A stretch of DNA of 22,914 nt from a virus. The notes beneath the pieces are model-generated. The model saw nothing but the letters and a program-made list of their open reading frames with translations. It did not search any database and was not told the origin of the DNA. Each line of letters begins with the position of its first letter. Within the stretch, counting starts at the first letter, position 1. Both the position numbers and the translations under genes were made by a program. This document shows, piece by piece, positions 6,066-13,643 of the stretch. Location of the stretch: IMG/VR virus record IMGVR_UViG_3300028559_000202, positions 1 through 22,914 of that record; one strand, 5' to 3'.

Positions 6066-6227
6066 ATGGACAAAGTTGAAAAGGTGATGGGTGAATACAA
6101 GCGCGGCAAGCTCAAGAGCTCATCTGGTGACAAAGTTAAAAGCAGAAAGCAAGCGGTGGCCATTGCGCTATCTGAGCAGCGCCGGGCTCGCAAGGGTGGT
6201 CTTATGAAGGAAGCAAAATATGGATAA
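6066..6227 (+). CDS. DUF6496-like small basic protein
   Basis: A 53-residue gene starting two bases after the previous stop. The product (VEKVMGEYKRGKLKS, then GDKVKSRKQAVAIALSEQRR) matches my memory of the small DUF6496 family, whose core is a V-MGE-K-GKL start followed by a QA-AIALSE helix. Function is unknown for the family; the high Lys/Arg content suggests nucleic-acid contact. The stop is overlapped by the next gene's start at 6220. Confidence 0.7.
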   Translation: MDKVEKVMGEYKRGKLKSSSGDKVKSRKQAVAIALSEQRRARKGGLMKEAKYG

Positions 6228-6378
6228 GGAAGTGTGGGACAAACCCAGGCCAAAGAGCGCTGGCAAGCCAGAGAAACTTACGCCATCTGAAAAACGTATG
6301 GCCATGCGCAAAGCTAAGAAAGCTGGGCGGCCATATCCAAACCTAATTGATAACATGATGGCGGCTAAAGAAAAGTGA
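6220..6378 (+). CDS. Small basic hypothetical protein
   Basis: A 52-residue gene starting at ATG 6220 with AAGGAA (6207-6212) seven bases upstream. It overlaps the previous gene by eight bases and shares GTGA with the next. The product is strongly basic (KPRPKSAGKPEKLTPSEKR, then MRKAKKAGRPYPNLIDNM). The part MAMRKAKKAGRPYPNLIDN looks like a short conserved phage motif, but I cannot name a family. Tight overlaps on both sides support it as real. Confidence 0.65.
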   Translation: MDKEVWDKPRPKSAGKPEKLTPSEKRMAMRKAKKAGRPYPNLIDNMMAAKEK

Positions 6379-6698
6379 GCAAGTACAAGGACCCGGAGGG
6401 CGGCCTCACCGAGGCTGGCCGGCGAAAGTTTGAACGATCAGGCGAGAGCAAGAATCTCCAGCCTGGCGTCAAAGAGGGCTCCCCATCTGGAGACCGAGCC
6501 AGGCGCAAGGGTTCGTTTTTAACTCGCTTTTACACCAACCCGAGCGGACCACTGGTAGACGACAAGGGCAGGCCAACGCGTCTAGCGAAGGCAGCAAATG
6601 CTTGGGGCGAGCCAGTGCCGCGCACTAGAGCTTCAGCTGCAAGATTGGCCGCCAAGGGCCGCAACCTGCTTGAGAAGTACAAACTGGAAAAGGACTGA
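6375..6698 (+). CDS. DUF6321-like protein
   Basis: A 107-residue protein starting at GTG 6375 in a GTGA overlap. It contains the series PEGGLTEAGRRKFERSGES, LQPGVKEGSPSGDRARRKGS, FLTRFYTNPSGPLVDDKGRP, and TRLAKAANAWGEPVPRT, which I recognise as the DUF6321 pattern found in phages. It is basic and probably partly disordered at the N-terminus. The function is unknown; members lie near portal genes, which suggests a structural or DNA-associated part of the head. The portal follows after three bases. Confidence 0.75.
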   Translation: MSKYKDPEGGLTEAGRRKFERSGESKNLQPGVKEGSPSGDRARRKGSFLTRFYTNPSGPLVDDKGRPTRLAKAANAWGEPVPRTRASAARLAAKGRNLLEKYKLEKD

Positions 6699-6701
6699 CA
6701 G

Positions 6702-8324
6702 ATGGAAATTAGTTACTACGACAAGAAAGCTCCGGGTGGTATTCGTTTGTCTCCTGACGAAATAATGAAGCGCCAGGAAATAGCTCAAAAGAAAAAAGAC
6801 GAGTTCCAGCAGCTGTATCAAGACGCCTACGAGTTTGCCCTGCCACAGCGCCAGCTATATGGAATCTGGGAGGGCGGCACGTCGGGCACTAAAAAAATGC
6901 AGAGAGTATTTGATTCGACAGCAATCAACTCTACCCAGCGATTCGCTAACCGATTGCAATCTGTGGTGTTTCCTCCCCAGCGCAAGTGGGCCAGGCTAGA
7001 GCCGGGTCCGTCTATTCCCATGGACAAGACACAGATGGCGCAAGCTATCTTGGATGTCTACCAGGACAAGATGTTTGCGGCTCTGCGTCAATCTAACTTT
7101 GACATTGCAATCGGAGAGTTTCTTTTGGACCTCGCGGTTGGCACGGCCTGCATGATGGTCCAGCCGGGCGACGATATTAGCCCAATCAACTTTGTGCCGG
7201 TGCCGCTGTTTCTGGTCGCATACGAGGAGGGAGCCAACGGCCAGGTCGACAATGTCTACCGTCGGATGCGCATGAAGGGCGAGAGCATCGAGCGCCAGTG
7301 GCCAGATGCCAAGATGCCAGACGACATGGTTCGGCGCATTCAAAATAAACCCACAGACGACGTGGAGCTGCTCGAGGCAACCATATTCGACGCCAAGAGA
7401 GGCGACTACTGTTACCACGTTATCGACAAGGTATCCAAGCAAGAGATTGTTTACCGCAGGCGCAAGACATCTCCGTGGGTAATCTCTCGATACATGAAGG
7501 TGGCGGGTGAGATTTACGGTCGCGGTCCGCTAATGACGGCGCTGCCAGACATTAAAACCCTAAACAAGACCAAGGAGCTTCTGCTCAAGAACGCCTCTAT
7601 GGCGGTCTCTGGTGCATACACCGCAGCTGACGACGGGGTCTTAAACCCGAACACGGTCAAGATTGTCCCTGGCGCAATTATTCCCGTGGCGCGTAATGGT
7701 GGGCCACAGGGTCCCAGCTTGCTGGCGCTGCCAAGGTCTGGTGACTTCAACGTCTCCCAGCTGGTAATTAACGACATGACAGCTAGCATCAAGCGCATTC
7801 TCCTCGATGAGTCTTTGCCACCAGACAATATGTCCGCAAGGTCTGCCACAGAGATTGTGGAGCGCATGAAGGAGCTGGCACAGAACCTGGGCTCTGCCTT
7901 TGGCCGACTAATCAACGAGACCATGATTCCTTTGACGGCCAAGATTCTTGAGGTTATGGACGAGCGCGGGATGATTGATCTGCCGCTGCGGGTCAACGGC
8001 CTCGAGGTTAAGGTTACCCCGGTGGCCCCTCTTGCCCAGGCCCAGGCCATGGACGAGATCAACGCCATCTTGCAATACTCGCAGCTGATGCAGGGCTTTG
8101 GCACAGACGGTGCCGTAGCTATCAAGACAGACCTGGTTGTCGACTACATTGGCGACAAGCTAGGGGTGCCAGCTACTCTGAGAAACAACCAAGCAGAGCG
8201 AGCGGTGCTCATGGAGCAGATGCAGCAACAGCAGCAAAGCGCCTTGGCCATGCAGGCCATGAGCGCCCAGATGGCAGCCAGCGCAGAGCAGCCCATGGTC
8301 CCACCTGAGATGGTGCCGGCATGA
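6702..8324 (+). CDS. Portal protein (head-tail connector, T7 gp8-like)
   Basis: A 540-residue protein, close to T7 gp8 in length. The N-terminal part is characteristic of the podovirus head-to-tail connecting family: a helix with QLYQDAYEFALPQRQLYG at about 37-54, then VFDSTAINSTQRFANRLQ at about 69-86 and VVFPPQRKWARLEPG at about 88-102. The stem and crown region includes YGRGPLMTALPDIKTLNKTK. The C-terminal residues from about 502 are Gln/Met/Ala-rich (MEQMQQQQQSALAMQAM) and likely flexible. It forms the dodecameric ring at one vertex through which DNA passes and to which terminase and tail attach. The ATG has AAAGGA about ten bases upstream. The stop overlaps the next start (ATGA). Confidence 0.93.
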   Translation: MEISYYDKKAPGGIRLSPDEIMKRQEIAQKKKDEFQQLYQDAYEFALPQRQLYGIWEGGTSGTKKMQRVFDSTAINSTQRFANRLQSVVFPPQRKWARLEPGPSIPMDKTQMAQAILDVYQDKMFAALRQSNFDIAIGEFLLDLAVGTACMMVQPGDDISPINFVPVPLFLVAYEEGANGQVDNVYRRMRMKGESIERQWPDAKMPDDMVRRIQNKPTDDVELLEATIFDAKRGDYCYHVIDKVSKQEIVYRRRKTSPWVISRYMKVAGEIYGRGPLMTALPDIKTLNKTKELLLKNASMAVSGAYTAADDGVLNPNTVKIVPGAIIPVARNGGPQGPSLLALPRSGDFNVSQLVINDMTASIKRILLDESLPPDNMSARSATEIVERMKELAQNLGSAFGRLINETMIPLTAKILEVMDERGMIDLPLRVNGLEVKVTPVAPLAQAQAMDEINAILQYSQLMQGFGTDGAVAIKTDLVVDYIGDKLGVPATLRNNQAERAVLMEQMQQQQQSALAMQAMSAQMAASAEQPMVPPEMVPA

Positions 8325-8581
8325 GCTGGGAGGATCTCGATGAGCCGGTCCCAGCAGATATTAGGGACGTAACTCAACAGCGCGAGGAGCTGGCCAAGCT
8401 GTGCCTGCGTATATTTGCGACCGAGGACGGGCAGAAATTGATGACCTGGCTTCGGGCAACCTATGTCGACGTGCCTGTCGCCGCGCCTGGCACCGACGCC
8501 TCATTCGCTTACTTTGTCGAAGGGCAGAGAAACGTGGTGAGGGATCTAATGTCGCGGATTAACCAAGCAAGGAAACTATGA
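8321..8581 (+). CDS. Bbp19-like phage protein
   Basis: An 86-residue protein beginning in an ATGA overlap with the portal gene and ending in one with the scaffold gene. The segment LAKLCLRIFATEDGQKLMTW at about 25-44 and FAYFVEGQRNVVRDLMSRI at about 62-80 fit the Bbp19 family, named after a Bordetella phage BPP-1 protein, where a 'F..T.dG..vL..L' part is followed by 'EGqR.vv..i'. The molecular function is not known; the fixed place between portal and scaffold suggests a part in head assembly. Confidence 0.75.
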   Translation: MSWEDLDEPVPADIRDVTQQREELAKLCLRIFATEDGQKLMTWLRATYVDVPVAAPGTDASFAYFVEGQRNVVRDLMSRINQARKL

Positions 8582-9357
8582 GCGAAGACACCAACATCGA
8601 GCCCGGAGAGACCGGCCTACTTGATAACGTGCAACTAGAGGACCCAAACGCAAACAAAGAAGTAAACCCATCGGCAACCGAGGTTGACCACAAGGCAGCG
8701 CCGCCAGGCGAGCCAAAGCCAGAGGGCCCGAAGGACAGGCCAGAGTTTCTCCCGGAGAATTTCTGGAAAGACGGCAAAGCAGACTACGAAAGCCTGGCCA
8801 AGAGCTGGAAGGACCTACGGGCAAAAATTTCCAAGGGCGAGCACAACGCGCCAGCTGATGGAAAGTACAAGCTCGAGGCATTCGGAGAGGGCTACGACGA
8901 CCAAAACCCAATTGCTGGGACACTAAGCAGCTGGGCCAAGGAGAACGGACTATCTCAGGCTCAGTTCGATGACCTGGCCGGAAAGCTATCCTCCCAGGCC
9001 AGAGAGCTTATGCAGGGCGAATCGATTGACCCAGCCGAGGAGCTCAAGGCCCTTGGGCCAAACGGCAACGCCATCGTTAACGGCATGGTTGATTGGGCCA
9101 GGGGGATGGTCAATAAAGAGATTCTATCGAAGGAAGACTTTGAAGAGTTTAAGATTATGGGCGGCACAGCTCGGGGCATTAACGTACTTATGAAGATTAG
9201 GTCTGCCTACGAAGGTAGGATGCCAATTGACCCGGCACCGCTCGAAGATGGAATGAACCGCAACAAGCTCGAAGAGTACATCAAGGACCCTCGGTGGAAC
9301 AGCGACCCGAACTGGAGACAGTCTAGGGAGCGCGAGTGGTTTTCCTCACAGAGATAG
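8578..9357 (+). CDS. Scaffolding (capsid assembly) protein
   Basis: A 259-residue acidic protein between portal and capsid genes, the usual scaffold position. Residues 1-55 are disordered and rich in E, D, N and P. Residues about 56-98 (RPEFLPENFWKDGKADYESL, AKSWKDLRAKISKGEHNAPA, then GKYKL) form the recognisable scaffold segment of podoviruses. The rest is helical (SSWAKENGLSQAQFDDLAGKLS), and the C-terminus is basic and aromatic (RQSREREWFSSQR), a likely capsid-contacting end. It would act as a temporary core for capsid assembly. AAGGAA (8569-8574) lies before the ATG, which overlaps the previous stop. An intrinsic terminator begins about 30 bases after the stop. Confidence 0.85.
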   Translation: MSEDTNIEPGETGLLDNVQLEDPNANKEVNPSATEVDHKAAPPGEPKPEGPKDRPEFLPENFWKDGKADYESLAKSWKDLRAKISKGEHNAPADGKYKLEAFGEGYDDQNPIAGTLSSWAKENGLSQAQFDDLAGKLSSQARELMQGESIDPAEELKALGPNGNAIVNGMVDWARGMVNKEILSKEDFEEFKIMGGTARGINVLMKIRSAYEGRMPIDPAPLEDGMNRNKLEEYIKDPRWNSDPNWRQSREREWFSSQR

Positions 9358-9387
9358 ATTTCCTCCTCCCCTCTCCTTCGGGGATTT

Positions 9388-9415
9388 AACCCGGCCACAG
9401 CGCCGGGTTTTTTTT
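9388..9415 (+). terminator. Rho-independent terminator after the scaffold gene
   Basis: AACCCGGC (9388-9395) and GCCGGGTT (9402-9409) form a perfect 8-bp stem with a six-base loop (CACAGC), followed by a run of T to 9415. This is a textbook intrinsic terminator. It separates the portal-scaffold operon from the capsid gene and lies just before the promoter-like site at 9421. Confidence 0.93.
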
Positions 9416-9420
9416 GGTGC

Positions 9421-9448
9421 TTGCATTTTGTTTTTTAACAAATAGAAT
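9421..9448 (+). promoter_or_regulatory. Candidate promoter P2 for the capsid genes: TTGCAT-N16-TAGAAT
   Basis: TTGCAT (9421-9426), 16 bases, TAGAAT (9443-9448), with the same boxes and spacing as the site at 4355-4382. It follows the terminator by five bases. AATAGAATAAAA is shared exactly with that site. The spacer is T-rich. The predicted start of transcription is near 9455, giving a leader of about 140 bases before the capsid ATG. Confidence 0.7.
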
Positions 9449-9594
9449 AAAACTATGGCCCACCGCTTTTGATAGCGACCCTGACCGCAGTGAGATGCTG
9501 ACGATTGGCTGCCGTAAGTAGCAAGCACAGGCCCGGAGTATTGGCTCACCGACGCGATTAAACCCTTTTTTTTGACTAATTCAAGGAGCACAAA
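9449..9594 (+). promoter_or_regulatory. Capsid mRNA leader with five-codon mini-ORF
   Basis: This stretch holds no long reading frame. An ATG at 9455, exactly six bases after TAGAAT, opens a five-codon frame (MAHRF) ending in TGA at 9470-9472. The rest has no strong long-stem hairpin that I can see; a T-run lies near 9566-9573. The leader ends with AAGGAG (9583-9588), six bases before the capsid ATG, a strong ribosome site that fits high expression. Confidence 0.45.
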
Positions 9595-10449
9595 ATGGCC
9601 GTTTCTCTTTCAAACGCCTTCGTTACGCTCTTCGATGCTGAAGTCAAGCAAGCCTACCAGGGCAAAGCAATGCTGGTTGGTGCGGTTCGTCAGCGTCGTG
9701 GGGTAGAAGGTTCTACAGTTAAGTTTCCCAAGGTCGGCAAGGGCGTAGCCACAGCTCGCGTAACGCAGACCGAAGTTACTCCCATGAATGTGGGGTTCTC
9801 TAACGTAACTTGCACGTTGCAAGATTGGAACGCAGCAGAATATTCTGATGTGTTTTCGCAACAAAAAGTAAATTTTGACGAGCGCTCTGAGCTGGCCCAG
9901 GTAGTTGGCTCGGCTATTGGGCGCCGCCAGGATCAAATTATTTTGGACGCGTTGAATGCAGCTTCCAGCACGGGAACTGTGGCCAACAGCATTGGCGGGT
10001 CAAACACCAACATGAATATTGCTAAGTTGCGTGATGCCGCCAAAATCTTGAACAAGAACAACGTGCCATCCGACAACCGTCACATTATCATCCACGCTAA
10101 CAGTTTGGCATCGATGCTCGAGCAGACCTCTGTCACCAGCTCGGACTTCAATACCGTTAAGGCTTTGGTGCAGGGTGATATCTCGACGTTTATGGGATTT
10201 CAGTTTCACGTTCTAGGTGATCGTTCTGAGGGTGGCTTGCCGCTCGACGCATCCAATGACCGCACGCTGTATGCTTTCCATCGTGACGCAATTGGTTACG
10301 CAGAAGGTATCGCTCCCCGGACAGAAATCAACTACATCGCCGACAAAACAAGCTGGTTAGTAAATGCTTTGTTCTCTGCCGGCGGTATTGCGATTGACTC
10401 CGAGGGTATCGTTAAAATCACTGCTCGCGATACTGCAGCAGCGGCCTAA
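9595..10449 (+). CDS. Major capsid protein
   Basis: A 284-residue protein with a strong AAGGAG six bases before its ATG. The sequence fits the short podovirus capsid protein family with an HK97-type fold: N-terminal SNAFVTLFDAEVKQAYQGK, then VKFPKVGKGVATARVTQTEV (the strand and extended-loop region), RRQDQIILDALNAA in the central helix, and a C-terminal part with ALVQGDISTFMGFQFHV and YAFHRDAIGYAEGI. Hundreds of copies form the shell around scaffold. It has its own terminator-promoter pair upstream and a terminator after the following gene, so it forms a separate two-gene unit. Its 14 arginines are CGT (7), CGC (6) or CGG (1), with no AGG or AGA, unlike most other genes here; this suggests selection for efficient translation. 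Confidence 0.93.
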   Translation: MAVSLSNAFVTLFDAEVKQAYQGKAMLVGAVRQRRGVEGSTVKFPKVGKGVATARVTQTEVTPMNVGFSNVTCTLQDWNAAEYSDVFSQQKVNFDERSELAQVVGSAIGRRQDQIILDALNAASSTGTVANSIGGSNTNMNIAKLRDAAKILNKNNVPSDNRHIIIHANSLASMLEQTSVTSSDFNTVKALVQGDISTFMGFQFHVLGDRSEGGLPLDASNDRTLYAFHRDAIGYAEGIAPRTEINYIADKTSWLVNALFSAGGIAIDSEGIVKITARDTAAAA

Positions 10450-10464
10450 TAGGAGAATCTAAAC

Positions 10465-10740
10465 ATGGCATATTCTGCTGATGGTTTTGTGACCGTATGT
10501 GCATCGAAGGCTGGAAACGCGCCATCGATGTATTTGTATAAAACCGCTGACACGCAAGCTACCGTTAACACCGTTAGTTATTTTGATAGCATTGCATCGC
10601 TATTAAAAGTTGGCGACATTATATTTGTCTACGACTCAACCACGCCCAGCCTGGTGTTGACTTATGTCAATGCCGTGTCTTCTGCCGGTGTGGTTGACAT
10701 CGCTGATGGCACCACCGTAAGCGCAACTGACACCGACTAA
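10465..10740 (+). CDS. Putative capsid decoration protein
   Basis: A 91-residue protein 15 bases after the capsid gene, with GGAG about ten bases upstream. It is strand-rich and Thr/Ser/Val-rich with almost no basic residues (FVTVCASKAGNAPSMYLYKT, ADTQATVNTVSYFDSI, LLKVGDIIFVYDSTTPSLVL). Small proteins of this pattern (YKTADTQATV, YFDS, LKVGDIIFV) are often found directly after podovirus capsid genes. I recall them as structural and probably decorating or stabilising the head; the exact role is inferred. It shares the capsid promoter and is followed by an intrinsic terminator. Confidence 0.7.
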   Translation: MAYSADGFVTVCASKAGNAPSMYLYKTADTQATVNTVSYFDSIASLLKVGDIIFVYDSTTPSLVLTYVNAVSSAGVVDIADGTTVSATDTD

Positions 10741-10758
10741 TTGGTGCAGTTGTAACCG

Positions 10759-10794
10759 GGCCAGCCACTGAGCAATCGGAGGCTGGCCTTTCTT
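10759..10794 (+). terminator. Rho-independent terminator after the capsid cassette
   Basis: GGCCAGCC (10759-10766) pairs with GGCTGGCC (10781-10788), a perfect 8-bp stem with a 14-base loop, followed by TTTCTT (10789-10794). The tail is imperfect, so some readthrough into the tail genes is expected, and no clear promoter is seen before 10811. Confidence 0.82.
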
Positions 10795-10810
10795 ACACTG
10801 AGGGGTTGAA

Positions 10811-11425
10811 ATGGCGGCAGGTGATACCGGAATACGGATTTGCTCAGATGCCCTGCTTATGCTGGGGGCCAAAGCAATCACATCTTTTAATGATGGAACA
10901 GACGAGAGCTCGGTCTGCGACCGACTCTACCCAAATGTCCGAGACTCCACGATTACTATGTACCCGTGGGGATTTAGCCTAAAGAAGGTGCAGCTCTCGC
11001 AGCTGATCACCACTCCCAGCTCTGTGTGGAAATACGAATACCAGCTGCCAGGTGATCGGCTAGCCAGCCCCAGGGCAGTATTTGAGACCAGCGCTGTTGG
11101 CAGCTACCCAGTAAAAGATTGGGAAATACAAGGCGACAAGCTGCTTGCCAATATTCAATCCGTCTATATCGACTACCAATACTCCGTGCCAGAGTACGCA
11201 ATGCCGTCATATTTTATTCAGCTGCTCAAATATCAAATGGCCTGGCACATTGCAGAGACCGTTACGGAGCAGCAAGAAAAATCTACCAAGTGGCAGAGAG
11301 TCGCGCTGGGCGATCCATCCGAAAATATGCGAGGTGGGTACTTTAGGGTTGCCGCTAACATTGATGGCCAAAACCAACCCACCAGGGTAATTGAAGACTT
11401 TAGCTTAATAGCAGTGAGAAACTAA
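10811..11425 (+). CDS. Tail tubular protein A (gatekeeper, T7 gp11-like)
   Basis: A 204-residue protein, near the length of T7 gp11. It has the characteristic N-terminal segment IRICSDALLMLGAKAITSF followed by NDGTDESSVCDRLYPNVRDS, TITMYPWGFSLKK, LPGDRLASPRAV, a WEIQGDKLLAN strand and IDYQYSVPEYAMPSYFIQLL, all in the order known for this family. Twelve copies form the adaptor ring between portal and tail nozzle. The ATG lies 17 bases after the terminator tail, with GAGGGG (about 10799-10805) as ribosome site. The stop overlaps the next ATG by one base (TAATG). Confidence 0.92.
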   Translation: MAAGDTGIRICSDALLMLGAKAITSFNDGTDESSVCDRLYPNVRDSTITMYPWGFSLKKVQLSQLITTPSSVWKYEYQLPGDRLASPRAVFETSAVGSYPVKDWEIQGDKLLANIQSVYIDYQYSVPEYAMPSYFIQLLKYQMAWHIAETVTEQQEKSTKWQRVALGDPSENMRGGYFRVAANIDGQNQPTRVIEDFSLIAVRN

Positions 11426-13641
11426 TGCCGCGCTTTGTCGAGTTTCAAACCAACTTCTCAACGGGCGAGCTCGATCCCCTGCTGCGCGCCAGGGTAGATT
11501 TGCAGTCATATAACAACGCGTTAGCAAAAGCCACAAACGTCTTAATACAGCCACAGGGTGGCCTGCGTCGCCGACCAGGCACAAAGCACATCCTCGAGCT
11601 ACCAAACAGCTCCACGCCATCAGCTGGCAACGGAGTGCGCCTGGTGCCGTTTCAATTCTCGGTCGACGACAGCTATATGTTGTGCTTTACGCACCAACGT
11701 ATGTACGTCATCAAAGACGGCGCTGTAGTTACAGCGATTAACGGCGGCGCCAATAATTACTTAACGACATCGATTACCAGCGACATGGTGGACGATATGT
11801 GCTGGACGCAATCTGCGGACACGCTAATTGTTGTCCACCCAGACCTGCAGCCAACCACAATTGTGCGCGGAGCCACAGACGCAACTTGGACGGCGTCAAC
11901 TATTAGCTTCGACTCTATTCCAAAGTACGCATTTAATTTGCAAGTATTTACCCCGCTAGCAACTATTACGCCATCAGCTGTAAGCGGCAACATTACTTTG
12001 ACGGCGTCTGCGTACACGGGCGACACCGGAAGTTGCCAAGGAGCTACGGCTGGAACGCTGACTCTTAAAGCATCAGCAAGCTCAACAGACGACATTTATG
12101 TTGGGCTGTGCGTGCGCATGACATCTGGGTCGCAGTCTGGGAAAGCTCGAAAGATTACCGACTACAACGGCACCACCAAGGTTGCCACTGTGTTTCCAGA
12201 TTGGGACACGCCGCCAACAAGTGGGAATGGGTACAAGGTTGTTCCATTTGCCAACGAAAGCGTGTATCAATACATCAACGCATCTCCGCAGGGCAGGGTG
12301 CGCATTACAGAGTTTGTTAGCGATGATGTGGTCAAGGGCATCACCGAGTATCCATTCTTTGACTCTAGCGCCAGAACAACAGGCAACTGGACGGTTGAGT
12401 GTTTTTACGAAGATGTCTGGAGCTCAACTAGGGGCTGGCCAAGAACGGTCACATTTCACGAGGGCCGTCTATTTTTTGGTGGATCAAAGAGCAGGCCGTC
12501 CACGATTTGGGGATCTAAGATTGGTCTCTTCTATGACTTCGTTCCAAGCGAGTCTTTGGACGACGACGCGGTCGAGGCAACACTAGATACCAACGAGCTC
12601 AACGTCATCACGGACATTATCAGCTCGAGGGACTTCCAGGTATTTACTACTGGGGGCGAGTTCTATGTGCCGCAGCAGGGAACCGATCCTGTCACCCCGC
12701 TGACGTTTACATTTAAGAACGTATCGCGTAATGGTACAAAGCCAGGCACCAGGGTGCAATCGGTCGAAACCGGGTCGGTCTACATCCAACGCCAGGGCAA
12801 GTCTCTCAACGAGTTTGTGTTTTCTGACACACAGCTCACATACATTACGCAGCGCATCTCGCTGCTTTCTGGCCACCTTCTCAAGGGGCCGCAACGTATA
12901 GCTATGCGTCGTGCGTCTTCCACGGAAGAGGGCGACTTGCTATTGATCACAAACACGGACGACGGGTCGATGTCTGCGTTTGCGATTATGCGCAGCCAAC
13001 AGATTACTGCGCCATCTGAGTTTACAACTGACGGTGAGTTTATAGACGTTGGCGTAGATATCACGGACATCTACTGCGTGACAAAGCGCGTATTTAGTGG
13101 AACCACAAAATACTTTGTAGAGCTATTTGGATACGACTACTTTACAGATTGTGCTTTTGTTGGCGCATCCGCAAGTGGGATTGGGTCTGGGCTGCCGCAT
13201 ATCGGCAAGAGCTTAAACGTCATCTGCGACGGAGTGCCACAGTCTAACGAGACCGTCTCCGCTGGCGGCGCAATTACATTTGACCGCGAGTCAGTCACAA
13301 GCTACGAGGCTGGCCTGCCAATCCCGGTGTACGTTAAGACCATGCCGGTAGAGATCAAGCTGCAAACTGGCAGCCGGGTCTCATTCAAAAAGCGCATTGT
13401 GGAAATTAGCGCAATCGTGCAAGACACACAAAACTTAGAAGTTAACAACCAGCTCATCGAGTTTCGCTTGATGGATAACCCGCTGTTAGATTTGCCGGTC
13501 CCAACATTTACCGGAATCAAGCGCGTCAACGGTGTGTTGGGATATCAGCGCGAGCAGGCAATTGAGATTGAACAGACCCTGCCGTTGAAAATGAACTTGC
13601 TGGGCCTCGATTACCGCGTGGCCGTCAACTCGGGGACATAG
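11425..13641 (+). CDS. Tail tubular protein B (nozzle, T7 gp12-like)
   Basis: A 738-residue protein, comparable to T7 gp12 (about 790). The start is highly characteristic: VEFQTNFSTGELDPLLRARV, then SYNNALAKATNVLIQPQGG and LRRRPGTKHI in the first 60 residues. Later parts are beta-rich, with GRLFFGGSKSRPSTIWGSK and GLFYDFVPSESLDDDAVEAT (near 347-390), then ISSRDFQVFTTGGEFYV and the ETGSVYIQRQGKSLNEFVF segment, all typical of the nozzle family. It makes the six-subunit conical tube through which DNA leaves and carries the fibre attachment sites. The region around residues 170-280 (Thr/Ser/Gly-rich strands) looks like an inserted beta domain. Three bases separate it from the next gene. Confidence 0.92.
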   Translation: MPRFVEFQTNFSTGELDPLLRARVDLQSYNNALAKATNVLIQPQGGLRRRPGTKHILELPNSSTPSAGNGVRLVPFQFSVDDSYMLCFTHQRMYVIKDGAVVTAINGGANNYLTTSITSDMVDDMCWTQSADTLIVVHPDLQPTTIVRGATDATWTASTISFDSIPKYAFNLQVFTPLATITPSAVSGNITLTASAYTGDTGSCQGATAGTLTLKASASSTDDIYVGLCVRMTSGSQSGKARKITDYNGTTKVATVFPDWDTPPTSGNGYKVVPFANESVYQYINASPQGRVRITEFVSDDVVKGITEYPFFDSSARTTGNWTVECFYEDVWSSTRGWPRTVTFHEGRLFFGGSKSRPSTIWGSKIGLFYDFVPSESLDDDAVEATLDTNELNVITDIISSRDFQVFTTGGEFYVPQQGTDPVTPLTFTFKNVSRNGTKPGTRVQSVETGSVYIQRQGKSLNEFVFSDTQLTYITQRISLLSGHLLKGPQRIAMRRASSTEEGDLLLITNTDDGSMSAFAIMRSQQITAPSEFTTDGEFIDVGVDITDIYCVTKRVFSGTTKYFVELFGYDYFTDCAFVGASASGIGSGLPHIGKSLNVICDGVPQSNETVSAGGAITFDRESVTSYEAGLPIPVYVKTMPVEIKLQTGSRVSFKKRIVEISAIVQDTQNLEVNNQLIEFRLMDNPLLDLPVPTFTGIKRVNGVLGYQREQAIEIEQTLPLKMNLLGLDYRVAVNSGT

Positions 13642-13643
13642 AC

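Noticed and set aside
7514-8125. 203-codon antisense frame within the portal gene
   Set aside because: Shadow of the portal reading frame; composition reflects the complement of a conserved gene.
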